A stretch of DNA of 64,000 nt from Odontesthes bonariensis (GCF_027942865.1 NC_134510.1:26715209-26779208), one strand, 5' to 3'. Positions 13,384 to 25,639 are shown, numbered from the stretch's first letter. Program-made: numbers and translations. The notes: generated by a model from the letters alone, not told the origin.

Positions 13384-13442
13384 GTCTGTCAGCTAGCTGA
13401 AGATCGCAAACGTCTGTGTGCTCCCTCTGCGCTCTGTGGATG

Positions 13443-13450
13443 TTTTATAG
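13443..13450 (-). promoter_or_regulatory. TATA box of the minus-strand lectin gene
   Basis: On the minus strand the sequence reads CTATAAAA, about 60 bp upstream of the first ATG (13383). That leaves room for a short 5' untranslated leader of roughly 30-35 bases. Fit to consensus is good; function is inferred from position. Confidence 0.55.
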
Positions 13451-14775
13451 AGCACTTTATGTACTAAAGAGACAGGAGAGGAAAGTACAGATTGCACAAA
13501 TGTACCAAACAGATTGTAGTCTTCTTGATCATCAAAGCACGTAAACGCATGTGGTGCAATATTGTTTAGCCAAACTGCTGATGACCTGCCATGCGGGGTT
13601 AGATCAGTGGCTATCAAACTTGCTCTGGCATGACCAACTCCCTTTCAGAAAAGCATGTGCTTTTTATAACCAACCATTAACAATAACAGGGAAATTAATT
13701 AGAAAAAAGCTTAAACTCAACTCAGCTCAGACTCTTGTTTATTTTCTCTACATAAATCATATTAATTCAATCAACATTTTAATCCTGGTCATCCAAACTC
13801 CCCCTGCAGCAGCTCTTCCGCTTAAACAAATATTTGATGATGGACGTAGATTTGATGTTATTTACCATTAAAGAGCAAAGTCCCCTCTCTGTCCCAATCA
13901 TTTGATTAAAAATTGGTAGAGATGGATGCTTTTAAAGTGTGACTCAGCACTGACTGACTATTTGTGTTTAAAGTTATTTGTATTCTCTTCATAAGGAGAG
14001 CAGCTGCAACAATATCACCTCTACACACCATGCACCAGATGCCTGTTTTCCTCCAACAGACTCTCAATTATTTTTTTCTTGGCAGCATATTCCCACTAAC
14101 ATTGGCAGCTCTTCTGCTCCACGAGGTTCTGTTATTTAAACCACATTAATCGAAGCAGGAAAAGGAGGTTTAGTATTTATCTATGTGCCAGTGATGTGTA
14201 AGAATTGTGGCTGCATGTCACCAGTAAAATCTTATTATCTGCATTTCTGTACTTTCCTCTTGATTCAAAGCCAAACTCTCTTAAAACACACAGCCCCCAG
14301 CTGCTTTCCCATCACAGCCTTTTTTTTAAAGTCAATGTCAGGAATTTTAGGGTACTTGGTGTCTCTTTACCCTGCACTTAAAAACAGCCTGAGTCATCCA
14401 GCACATATCTGAGTCATCCCACCAAAGCTGGGAAGTGAGGAAAATACTTGGGTTAAGCAATACAGGTTAAGCAATGACAGAAACATCACAGCGACGTGGA
14501 GAAATCCTCCCATTTTCTGGAAGAATTCAACAGAAACCTGGATTTATACGTTCAGAGGCACAGCCTTATCCGACTGCACAGCACCTCTCTGAGAATATTT
14601 GTTTAACACTGAAGTGGTGATGCAGGCAGGGCAGTGTGCCGCGATAAATCAACCAGCAGGGACAAATTTAATTTCAAGGAGAAATATTGCTGCTCGGGAT
14701 CAGAGATACCAAAGTCTTTAAGGAGTAGAGGAGGCGCAGAACAAGAGAGGGAGTGTTAACAAGGAAACAACAGAC
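13451..14775. promoter_or_regulatory. Shared upstream interval of two divergent lectin genes
   Basis: About 1.3 kb between the TATA box of the minus-strand lectin and the first codon of the plus-strand lectin. It contains no recognisable exon and should hold the promoter of the plus-strand gene and possibly shared enhancers. No clear TATA box was seen close to 14776. Confidence 0.35.
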
Positions 14776-17700
14776 ATGGAGGAGGGAGACAACTACAACA
14801 GCCTGCAGGAGTTCACAGAGGAATCAACACCTGGAGGGAACAGGCTCATCCTCCAACACGCCAACGGTACTTTGTGTGTCAGTGTGGCAACAGACAGAAA
14901 TACTTAATTCAGAGTCGGATGTGTTGCCATTAGGCAGATTTAAGACGACAATCTGCAGATAAAACCGATATAAGATATAAGTTGGTGGGCTGTTTGATGA
15001 TTACGTAATCGATGTTTAAAAAATGTTTTTGTGTTAATGTATGTTGATGCTTTAGCAAATTGTTTTGCGACTTTTTGGCCCACGACAGGTTTCCCTATAG
15101 AACAATAAAGAATATTAAAAAATGTTTTCTTTAAATGTTTTCATAGAAAAGCCAAAGGTGAACTTTGCTCAGTTGTTGTTCTGACCTGTTTTACCTGTTC
15201 ATGTCTCAGTTTTTTTTTGTTAGTATAATCGTGATTTTTAGTTATTAAGACTTACTGGCAGTTTGGATCAGGTAATCTGCTCAAGTGCTCCTGACTGTGT
15301 CAGGGCTTGATGTTGTGAGTGAATTTCTCCTTATCAAGGAAATAAATTCTTCAATAAATCCATGATTGTCTGCTGTGGTCGTCCCGGCTTTTTGGTGTTG
15401 CTGAGTTCACCCGTGTGTTTATTCTTTTAGGATGTACCAGATTGTTGATCTGGCCACTTCTAAAGCTTCTGTGATCCCTCTGATGGGCCTGTTTAGTCTT
15501 TGCAGCCCAAGTATGGCCCCTTTAGGCTGCATATAGAGAAATCCATGAACTGCTTCCAAGTGCAAATTCAACGTTTGGAATCAGCTCCACACATTATTTC
15601 TTCAAAATAAGGACACAAAACAAAGGCCCAATTACATTGGAACAAGGGGAAATGGAAAGGTGAAGTAAAACATGGTTGAAATTCCAAAATAGTTAATTTA
15701 ATATTTTTATTTATCTACTTTAACCAATGCTAAAGTTAGCATTTCAATCAAATCTTGATCATTTCAAATACACTGTGGTGGAGTACACAGGCAAAACTAT
15801 GTCAATATCAAATGTTCGTGATTTTAACTTTCTGTGAGTTCATGCATCAGAAAGGTCAGTGAGGTATAGGTCTAAATCCTTGTTCCCAAGAAGGTCTGAG
15901 AATTTGCAGAGGTTATACGTCTTTGGAATTCTCAACTTTGAGTGTGTTTATATTGATTTTTGAAACCATATATGACTGTTGATGTATTTACTGATATTTA
16001 GAGATATATAGAGTTGCAAAGCTGTGACTCTTTGCTTTATATAGGTGTAGTTCTTCTAAATGGATGATTGAATAACTGTGTGTAAGTATATATATATGCC
16101 TGTATGACTGCAGAGGTTTTAGTATTTTTATACTTACAGAATGTAAAAGAATGGAACACAAAGACTAAAAATCACTACATTTAACTTTAACTACGTGTCA
16201 TCTTTTGGAAATGGTAAATGTTCTCAGCTAAACCCTAAATGGTTCTGTTATGTACTCACAGTCAGGCGATTAATTGACAACAGCTATAAGGTGGACTGTT
16301 TTGTGTCTAATCAGGCTCACAGGGACTGAAGCAGCGCACTGAATGTTTGAGGAGTCATGCTACCCTCCTGATACTCATTGGCTTTTTGGCCTCTATCTGT
16401 GCCAACATCGTACTCACTGTCCTCTGTAAGTATAAAGACAATTTCCTGTGTTTTCTGCCAACCACCCTGAGTTGAACCAGAAGTTTTGTGCAAAAGATTT
16501 AGTCTCTGAGAGTGAATCAATGATGCTTTTTTTTGGTTATTGATCAGTTACTAGTTACAATAACTCGTAGAAGGAGCTGTAAAGAGAGAAAACTTCAACC
16601 AATATTTAACATCTCATGCATTTAAATTAACCCCCTTAGTTAACTTTTGCATAATTTTAAAAGGTAATCTTAAGGCAGTTAGGTTTATGCTGTCTCTTAA
16701 TTACTTATGTAACCCCAGACTAACTCCCTGATGTGGCTGTCAGGGCTCTGTGGGGGCCATACCAACTGCTGCAGGACCACTTGTTCTTCTTGTATTGTTA
16801 TCATCCCTCATTCTGATTTTTGCACAGATCAGACACCTTCCCAGCGGGTAAAAATCTAAAGATCTGAGTTCATTGCTCACTGGTGCCTGTCTGTCTCTCT
16901 GCAAGCCTCACACAGTGCCACACTGATTATTCTTTCTTCATTTCAGCTCAGTGTGCTTTTGGACATCTATAATTGGCAATAAAAAAGATAAAGCGTTTGC
17001 CTCAGTCCAGTGAGGTCCATGTAGTATAAAAGAGCACAAAAGTCCATGATTGTGAAATATTCCTCCTGCAGGGCCAACAGTCTTTGGCAGCTCAGCCTGA
17101 CAATGTGCTTGTGAGGATACTCTCTCATTTAAGGCAAACACCACTGGGCTGTACATGCTTGATCTATTACCACAACCGCCACACACACTTTGACACACAC
17201 ATTCCGCACATACGGAAGCTTCCGAGTACAATTTTAATATCGGAAAATGATGTCTCACATCAAGACAAGGGAATAAAAAAGACTCTATGGCAACTGGATC
17301 TGTTACATGAGAGAGAAAAAGTGATGTAACACTACTTTATATGCCAAGTTACCACGGTGCTTTCTCGATATTCAGCTTTGTGATGAGTATATCTGCATGT
17401 CTGCATCCTGGCTCCAAATGGAAAAGGAGAGCCAGATGAATGAGGAAAGAAAAAACAAGGTAACTCATTATAAACATGAAAAAGGATACAGGAAGATCAG
17501 AGACCAACAAAAAAATTAATTGAGACGCAGTTTCAGCAGTAATGAGAATGTACAGAAGAAGGAACAAGAAGCTAAAGAAAAAAGAGACCATAAATTCAGT
17601 TTTGTGAATTATAATTGGCTGCAAATTCCTTGCAAGATCCAAGGATCTTGCAGTCCAAATGCAACAACAGTCAGAGCTATAGTGCCTGTTCTCCTGAAAC

Positions 17701-20700
17701 AACGCCACAGACACTTCTCTACTTTCATAATCTAGCTCTCAACAACCTTTAACCCCTATGGACGATACTCATGGGAAAATAAAGCTGCTGGTTGCTTTTT
17801 GGCACGAAACCAGACTCAAACATTACAAAGACGAGAAGAAGCCCAATTAATAACGGAAGCACATTATTTGGTCACATGAGACCAAGATAAATGTGTTTGG
17901 CTCAGTTGGGGTCTACTATGTTTGGTCTGAGCTTGCAACAATCTTGACAGTGAGAAACAGAGGTGGCAGTGTCATGATATGTCAATTTTCTCTCTACAAC
18001 ATGAGGAAAATCAGGTCATATTTGAATCAGTATGACGTTCAATTCTTGGTACAAGCCATGGTTATCTACCACTTCAACCACTGCAAAGTTCTTATATGAT
18101 TTCTTCCTGCTTGCACAGGGACACCCCTACAAATGGTTCAAAACAAAGCAGCACAAAGTCACTTTGTTCCTTATTGAACTTCACTGGTTACCCATGGCTG
18201 CCAAGATCAAGTTCAAGTCACTAATGCTTGCCTGCAGAGTAACTGCAAGGTCTGCCCCCAGCTATTTAAACTCAGGCATTTAGGTTTGAGCTCCTTTTCG
18301 GCTACTTTATTCCTCTTAGGAACGCTGTCTGGAAGCACCCTCCTAACAGCATAAACAGTCTCAGTCCAGACTGTTCTCATTTGTGGTTTCACGATGGTGA
18401 ATAAGCTAACAAGTGCTATCAGAGGAGGGGTGTCCCTGCCTACATTAAAGACACAACTTCTCAGGGAACATCGTTTCTATTAACCCTCCATCACACTGTC
18501 ACATCTAACCTGCACTTAACTGCACTCATCAGCACTTCTTTAGGTGTTGTACTTATTCTCTGCCATACTGATAGATTTAGACTGAGTTAGTGCTCCATGT
18601 ATAGACAGAGTTTCTTACCGCACTAGGCATGAATGTTGTTTCCTTTCTTTTAGGTCGCTTTGTATATACGCATCTGCTAAATGACTAAATGTAAATTTGA
18701 ATGGAAATAGGGGGCTCAATGAGTCCAAAGGGTCTTAGAGTGATGACATTTAAAAACAGCTGCATGAATGCCTGTCAAGATACTAAAATACTGGCTGCAA
18801 AGTTGGCTCCCAGACTCCATAAGCTTGGCATAAAAGGAACATTCCTGCTTGATAATGATGTGGCACACTGCAATGATGGCACAATAAGAGCTGAGCGGAG
18901 AACTATAAACTGGTCAAGTATGTGAAATGACTTGAACTTTGAACATCTTTGGGTGTTTTGAAGAGAAAGGTAGAGAAGTATAACCCTTACAGGAAAAAGC
19001 AGCCAGCTTAACAAAAAACACCTCACTATGGGATGTGTTTCAAACTGGTTTCACAATGTGTATGCCATTGTTTTTTTGTGACATTGCCTTACCGCAGTTA
19101 ACTTCAGCATCACCCCTGCACCTGTATTTTGGCCTGCACCTGTGGTTTGAAGGGTTACCAGAAAACCATAAGGTTTAATGGAGAGGAACTTGTTTTTTTT
19201 AAATCATTTTTATTACACAGGAACTCTGAAATAATTTACTAACCACACCGAAGGTTCTACAGAAAACTGAGGTAAAAGACACATTATGGGCACGTCATTG
19301 ACATGTTAAATGACATTAAAGACAGTAAGTGACTGAACTTTCAGTTCCTTGAAACCTGAGCAGTACGAGACTCCACTTTACAGCATACCTTGTGAAAGTA
19401 TTCACCCTCACGACCTCTTATTTTACAACCTGAAATTAAAATGGGTTTTAGGGTAAACACAACATGGCCACTAAGTTGAATGTGAAAAATGGAATTTTAA
19501 AACAAATGAGAAAATTCTGAAAACTTGAGCGAGCATTACAATGATTTCCCCAAAGTCAATACTAGGTAGAAGGGCTTTCTGCATCTGTTGGAGTTTGTAA
19601 GTTTGGCACATCTAACTCCTGGGATTTTTGCCCATTCCTGAAGGCAGAACTACTCCAGTTCTTTCAAGCTGGGTGATTTCTGTTGGTGTGCAGCAGTTTT
19701 AAGCCACAGCACAGATTCTCAGTCAAAATCAGGACTGTGCTTTGATCAGGCCATTCAAGGACATTTCAACTCATCCCAGGCCTTCATTGTAGTGTCACAG
19801 AGTATGTGGCAAAGGACCCAAATGCAGACTTCAGTCAGGAATTCTTAACCAAGATGGAGATGGTCACCCAGTAACAAAATATGGTTGACTGGAATACAGA
19901 ACATGGGAATCAAAACAGTGACAACACTAAAAAAAGGGAACAAATCCATAGACCATGATAAACAGTCTTCGAAACACATGTTCTTTCTGCCTGCAGCCAT
20001 CCTGCGTTAAACGAAGTGGAATATAAGCTATGCAACGTCAAGCAGTTTGAAATTTCTGTGTTTCAAAAACTCAAGAAGGGCATCAGTGAATTTAAATATA
20101 TACAGTACATGTCTACATGATGTGACTGAGATCAGCATGCTCCACGGAGCGTTATTGTTTCCTCTGAATATGACCTCACCAGGGCGAGAAGCAGTTACAT
20201 GACAGTGTCTCAATCGGGCTAGTATAGTATAAATACGACTGCTCATTGTCATGATGAAAAGTGAACCTTCGTCCCTGAAGGGTTAGGGTTTTTTCTCAAG
20301 AAATTCGGACCAATTCACGCATTTCTGGCCAAAAAGTTCCCAGGTCCTTTTCATGAAAAATATTGGAGTTGTCAGGATGATGAGAGTTGTTGGTATTTGT
20401 GCCACATGCAGCATCTTCCTTCATGGGAAGAAAGTTAAGTTCAAGTCGAATCTGATCAAAGTACCTTCTACCTCATGTTTGAAGAAACTTTCAGATTTCT
20501 TTGGTAAACTCCAAACATGCTTTATTCTTCCTTTCTTTGAGAAATTAATGTTTTGCTTTTACCACTCTTCTTATAGCTTAAAGTGGTCTAATGGGACCTT
20601 CTTCCTCTTTGGCCTCTTTGGTCTATTCACCTCTCTGAATAATGCCCTTCTTGTCTGGTGAAGGAGTTTTGGTGGTCTGCCCTTTCTAGGCAAGTGTGTT

Positions 20701-22183
20701 GTGGTGATAGTTCATTCTTCCTATCTTTCTTCATTTCAGCTGAGTGTGCTTTTGGAAATCTATAATTGGCAATAAAAAAGATAAAGCGTTTGCCTCGGTC
20801 CAGTGAGGGTCGTATAGTAGAAAAAGCACAAAAGTCCATGATTGTGAAATTTTTCTATATTTGTGCTCCCTGGGATATTGAGAGATTTTCATAGTTTTTA
20901 TAATCAGCCCCTAATGTATACTTATCCAGAACTTTGTGCCTGACCTATTTTGGGGGGCAATTGATCTTGATTGTGCTGCTTGCCTTGCAGTCATCACAAA
21001 GACTAAGACACGGGACCTTTTACAACAAATATATAATGAGACTGTCTGACATTTGAACTGCAGACAGATTAATTCTGCTGAACTAAGTGTTACACTTCTC
21101 AAAGTAATTTGAGAACTAACCCTGCAACCAGATTTGGGGAATTAAAGCATACATATGCAGAGGTCCACACTACTTTTGAGTACAACAAGTCCTCCAATTG
21201 ATGATCATATAGATCATTGGTTCATAAACCTTTAATACAACTGATGACAGCATCCTGTAAATGTACCGACCCTACAAGCTGGAGGAGAATACAACTCACA
21301 TGGGAGTATCTACATCAGAGTGGAGGATATCCTGAAATGTTCATTTTAGATGTCACAAAAACCCTCAATGGGATGTTGCAGCACCTTCAATCATTCATGT
21401 GCTCATGACACAAGTTCAAGACCAACACATCATAACAGCTTTTTCCTTTTGAGTTACATTACTGTTAATAGATGACAGAAACACCTTTGTCACTTCCTGT
21501 AGAAAAATAATAAGGTTTAGGACTAAAATAACATATTTATACATTGTGACAACGGCTGTCATCTTCATGGACACTATTTTTACAGTACACGTGCAGTTAC
21601 TCTCAGGGCCACTAGAGGCCGCATTTTCTGCAAACATGGTCATAGGTCGTTGCAGCCCTCCATGAACAAACGCCACATTGGAACATATTTGAGGAGTTAG
21701 TTAACTTTTAGAATTTTTTCAAATACTTAACTGTTTGCTTGTGTAGGGTCATAGCATAAAATCCAAAAACATACATTTTAATACAAAGCTGTTAGTCAGC
21801 AAAATGGGAAAAAAGCCTTAGCAAAGTAAGTATGTATCTACATGTATAATATTACATCAATCGATCTTTTCTTGATAGCTTCACTGAGATATTGTTTTTT
21901 TATATAGTTTTAGTAGGCAAATGGGAAGTTATGGCATAAACAGAGGACGCACAAATGTGGGAAAGTATGTGGCAATGAAACCAGCTTGTAAATGATAATA
22001 TCTTGCACCCGCAAGGGAGCTCGTATAAACACAATTATTCCTGCCAAAGCAACAATAAAACCCTTACAGAGATTCACAGACTGTACAAAGGAGCATCATA
22101 TGTCTGAGGAGAAGTTTAGAAGCAAATGAAAAAAGCAACTAAATGAGGCAATGTTCTTGTCGAGTAAAAAAAATACTGGATGG

Positions 22184-22236
<53 letters not shown>

Positions 22237-24776
22237 CTCAGGTATAGGCAGCCCAGTGCCAGGGGCCCCCCTCGATTCTCCATCTCTGGGTTTGAAGTCA
22301 GTGCAGAGGCGTTACATCCAGCTGTGTGAGGACTACGTTGCCCTGGGACACAGCTGTTCAAAGCCAGGTGGCCAAACTTACAGAGGATCAAACAAACTGG
22401 ATCCTTATCTCCTGTTGTCTTTAATATACCATTCATTGTATTTCTCTCATTAATAGTAAAGCAGTGCAGGGAGTGTCCAGAGGGTTGGCTTCATGTCGGG
22501 AATCAGTGTTACCATTTCAGCAGTGACAAGCTGGACTGGCCAAAGAGCAGAGACAGCTGTGAGGAGATGGGTGGCCACCTCACCATACTTCACACCATGG
22601 AACAGCATGTGCGCAAGTTCATGCATGTGATTTGTGTCTGAGTGTGTGTGTTTCAAGTATGGCTCACATTATGGGGAAATGTCTTTCTTGTGATGACAAA
22701 AAGCAGTTCAACAAAAACCATGCATTTTAAGGCGAAGACAGTCGTTATGGTTTAAGTTACGGTTAGGATTGGAATGAACATAAGTCAGTGTAATGTCATC
22801 TGAGGTCATGTCCTACTGTTGTGTTTATGTCTGTGAACACTGGACACAACTTATCAGCAATTGACAGCCTGGCTGACCAGCACAGGTGTTGTTTATTCCC
22901 CTTAATTGGGTCCGTTACTGCACGCTGTCAACAAGAGAAGAAAACCTGAGACGTGTGTGTGAGTAACGATGTTTTCCTCTGTCACACATCCACACTCAAA
23001 CGCACTATGCAAAACAAGGTCACTTTAAACTGATCTTTTTTTACACTTCTGCAATCTGCATTTTAATAGTTTGTTTGTTTTAATCAGATTCTGTTTTATT
23101 TATTAGATTTTCAGCTGTAACTGTCAGTGTGACCATTGCAATGAGCTATGCTTCCTTGTTAGGACTCCTCTATTATGTTTTTTTTCAATTTCAAGAAAGG
23201 ACTCTTTCCCAACACATGAACGATACAACGTGGGAGGTCCCATCCTCTGGGATGGGACTCTGCAGACTCAAAGCAGAAATCCTCAGCCAGAGCAATAATG
23301 GTTTATTCTTTTAATGGAAGGGGATTTTAATACTAGTACTTCCATTTTAAATGTGAAAACCTTTCACAAAATATATCTAATTAAATCAGCATAAACTAAG
23401 AAAGCTGTGTGTACAATTTGTGCAAATAAAAATGTTTTTTAAAAACTACTGCTAAGCATTAATGAAAATTAACTGACAGAAATTCCTGGAAATCCAGAGA
23501 GAAGCAACAGTGTGTGCACAAGAGACTGACAGTGTCAAAGCAGAGATGGATTCTGCATATAAAACAGCTTCATGATGCCTTTGCGGTGGGTCTCTGTCAT
23601 CAGAAGCAAAAGCACCTTTTCTCTCTTTTCAGCCTCACCATATCATATCTTCATACAACAACAGATATTTCTGTATCTGTTATCATTTCACTGAAGCAAC
23701 ACTTACATGATAAAAAATATTCATTACATATAATATGTTTCCCCAGTATTTCTGCAGGAGGGACACTTTAGGGGACATGAACACCATGTGATGTCATCGG
23801 AGTACATACTGTGACTGGATAGATAATGGCCCATCCTCTATGGAAAAGCCAATTGGTGCTGAAGATTATTTTTAATTGTGAAGAAGTTGCGAAGACGGGT
23901 TATGTTGCCACATAGCAACACCTTGCAATATATATTGCAAATGCGTTTTTTTTTAAAAGAAAGAAATGGAGTTGGTTACTGTAACTATGGCAACAGAGAT
24001 TCCCTCCCAGAACAATAATACAATAATGTGTTATGAGTTTTGGTGTTAAAGGACTCAAACTTGCTTTTTCTTTTTTCCCTTTTTTCCCTGGTGCAATGAA
24101 ATACATTATGTTAATGTCTTATAAAAATGTGGGTGTTATTTCCAGGTTGCTCTGGAAAAAGAGGCTCGGAGAATTGGTGGATTTGATTACCACTTCTGGA
24201 TTGGCCTCTCTGATATTGAGAACGAAGGGGACTGGAGATGGGTGGACAATACGACACTCCGGCATAAGTAACAATGATATCTCATGCATAAAGTCATTTA
24301 TTCATTTGTTTGTTTCAATCTGTATTCAAATAGCTCTTCTGCTTTCATTTTGACTTGTGTAGTACTGAATAAACTGTCGAGATAGAAAATGAAAGAGCCA
24401 AAGCAAAGTAACAAAAATTATCATTACATTCACGTAATCAGCATAAGTGCAAAATTGAAAAAATTCCAAGCATACATAATTTCTTATGTCTAAAACTCAG
24501 ACGCATCAGATTTAATTTCATGATCAAAAGTCAAGGAGCTGGGTGACCTTGTTTTTCATATTTTTCTAAAATATACCTTATTTATTCTGCCCTGCTCGCT
24601 ATCACTGTCACAGATATTGGGATCAGTGGAGCTCGGAGCCAGACAACCACCAGTCAGGAGGAGAACATGGAGAGGACTGTGCCACCTTAGACAGCCACTC
24701 AAGGACATGGTTCGATGTTCCTTGTGATCACGTTTATAAACGAATCTGCCAGATGGATGCCATTCCACTTAACTGA
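14776..24776 (+). CDS. Type II membrane C-type lectin-like receptor with YxxL cytoplasmic motif
   Basis: Exons 14776-14866, 16315-16425, 22242-22367, 22457-22608, 24146-24267 and 24614-24776 join in phase to 254 residues. The N-terminal cytoplasmic tail (about 1-45) carries EEGDNYNSL: one tyrosine with leucine at +3, preceded by acidic residues, resembling the hemITAM of dectin-1 and CLEC-2. A hydrophobic anchor spans about 46-67 and there is no N-terminal signal peptide, so the orientation is type II. A short stalk with several cysteines (68-109) leads to a C-type lectin domain (110-254) with CRECPEGW, WIGLSD, EPD, GEDC and WFDVPC. The domain is closely similar to that of the divergent minus-strand lectin and its last three exons have identical lengths. 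Family knowledge suggests a myeloid or NK-type surface receptor; ligand and signalling are unknown. The 5.8 kb second intron is full of repeats. Confidence 0.85.
16930..17060 (+). repeat. Direct repeat copy 1 (~125 bp)
   Basis: This stretch closely matches 20723-20851 on the same strand. Both share TATAATTGGCAATAAAAAAG, AAGCGTTTGCCTC, CCAGTGAGG and CACAAAAGTCCATGATTGTG in the same order, with a few substitutions. It looks like two copies of an unnamed dispersed element. Confidence 0.85.
17860..18015 (+). mobile_element. Tc1-like transposase relic, left part
   Basis: The translated plus strand reads ETKINVFGS, YYVW and RGGSVMI, matching the central region of Tc1-like transposases (the DETK-NLFG and GGSVM motifs). 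The frame is short and broken. It continues at about 18700 after an inserted LINE fragment. Confidence 0.7.
18020..18695 (+). mobile_element. L2/Rex-like non-LTR retrotransposon fragment inserted in the Tc1 relic
   Basis: An open stretch near 18160-18280 translates to LIELHWLP, AAKIKFKSL and SAPSYL, the usual C-terminal region of fish L2-like reverse transcriptase proteins. The 3' end near 18650-18690 has GTCGCTTTG and CATCTGCTAAATGACTAAAT, the tail shared by fish L2 LINEs and related SINEs. It is 5'-truncated and decayed. Confidence 0.65.
18700..19025 (+). mobile_element. Tc1-like transposase relic, right part
   Basis: The translation shows GSMSPKGL, MNACQDTKILA, LLDNDVAHCN and, after a stop, NDLNFEHLW. 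These correspond in order to the C-terminal half of Tc1 transposase (G-S-MS-KG, NA--Y--IL, the QQDNDPKHT region, SPDLNPIEHLW). With 17860-18015 it forms one element interrupted by a LINE fragment. Confidence 0.7.
19383..19800. mobile_element. Teleost interspersed repeat, first part
   Basis: Recognisable as a repeat common in fish genomes: it opens with GTGAAAGTATTCACCC, passes through GGGATTTTTGCCCATTCCTG and CACAGATTCTCAGTCAAAAT, and stops near CCTTCATTGTAG. The continuation is at about 20262-20700. I cannot assign it safely to a superfamily. Confidence 0.55.
20262..20700. mobile_element. Teleost interspersed repeat, second part
   Basis: Continues the repeat begun at 19383, starting near GTGAACCTTCGTCCCTGAAG and ending near TTTGGTGGTCTGCCCTTTCT. 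About 460 bp of unrelated sequence (19801-20261) separates the two halves, so the copy has been interrupted by an insertion or rearrangement. Confidence 0.5.
20723..20851 (+). repeat. Direct repeat copy 2 (~125 bp)
   Basis: Second copy of the element at 16930-17060, same strand and order of motifs, 3.8 kb apart. It abuts the end of the fish interspersed repeat. Confidence 0.85.
22185..22236 (+). repeat. (TCTA)n microsatellite, about 13 units, at a splice acceptor
   Basis: An uninterrupted tetranucleotide run ends five bases before the AG of the acceptor for exon 3 of the membrane lectin gene (exon starts 22242). The pyrimidine-rich part of the splice site is therefore made of the microsatellite itself. 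Confidence 0.95.
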
Positions 24777-25100
24777 ATGGTGGCACACTTAAAAGTTTGA
24801 AACTGCACAGAGCTGTGAGAGGTACAAATAGCAGTAATGTTACGTAATCAGGAGAGAAATCCTCTGTTGGAATGAAATGACTATGAATATCATCACAGAC
24901 CTTTAGGCATGATAATCATGTAATATTATTTTGTTTATCTTTGGGACAGGCTCTGGTAAATTTGCAAATTAAAAGTTGACCGGATGTTGCTTTAAAAATA
25001 ACTCTGTGCATTCTGTGTATATTTTTTATTGTTAAGATGAGTCTATAATGTTTCATACTTTTAAGACCACATATGTGAATAAATCTTTCTTCATAAAAGC
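24777..25100 (+). other. 3' untranslated region of the membrane lectin
   Basis: Follows the TGA stop. An AATAAA signal at 25078-25083 is a good candidate for the end of the transcript. Confidence 0.55.
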
Positions 25101-25639
25101 AGTTGAATATTTGTCTAGTGTCTTTTTGGCTAATTAGTGACTTATGAGACTGTATTTTACTAAATTAAGAGAAGTGCTTATAATTATGACTTTAAAACGA
25201 GCAAGAACATTGGTTCTTTTGTTTTGACCATAGTGTGGATACGAATTGTGAGATCTCTACCAAAGACTTATTTTGCCTTTTGGATTATTTGTGTTGGGTT
25301 CCTGTTCACAGCACCATGAAGAAAGAGGGCAATAAAAGAAACGGATTAAAAAGACACAAATAGGATTTCAGAAGATTAAAAGAAAAATAAATATAGCATA
25401 AACTGCAGCTAAATCATAAGAAATAACAGAATTAAAATGAGTACATATTTCTTTGCTAAATTAGGCTCCTGCACAAGTCTTTTTTATATTTTCCCAAAGT
25501 GATGATTCTGACAGTGCTTTAATGAGGACAGCAGTTCCTTTAGTTAAAAAAAGACATTAATTAATTCCTTTGTTATCCCTTTAATCATTTAGTGACTGCC
25601 TGCGGGATCCCTCAGGATATATTGAATCCAACGTTGAGA

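Larger units (their letters stand above)
16426..22241. other. Repeat-rich intron 2 of the membrane lectin gene
   Basis: A 5.8 kb intron holding a pair of ~125-bp direct repeats, a Tc1 relic split by a LINE fragment, a fish interspersed repeat split by other sequence, and a tetranucleotide microsatellite that abuts the 3' splice site. These are listed separately. The remaining sequence shows no exon. Confidence 0.7.
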
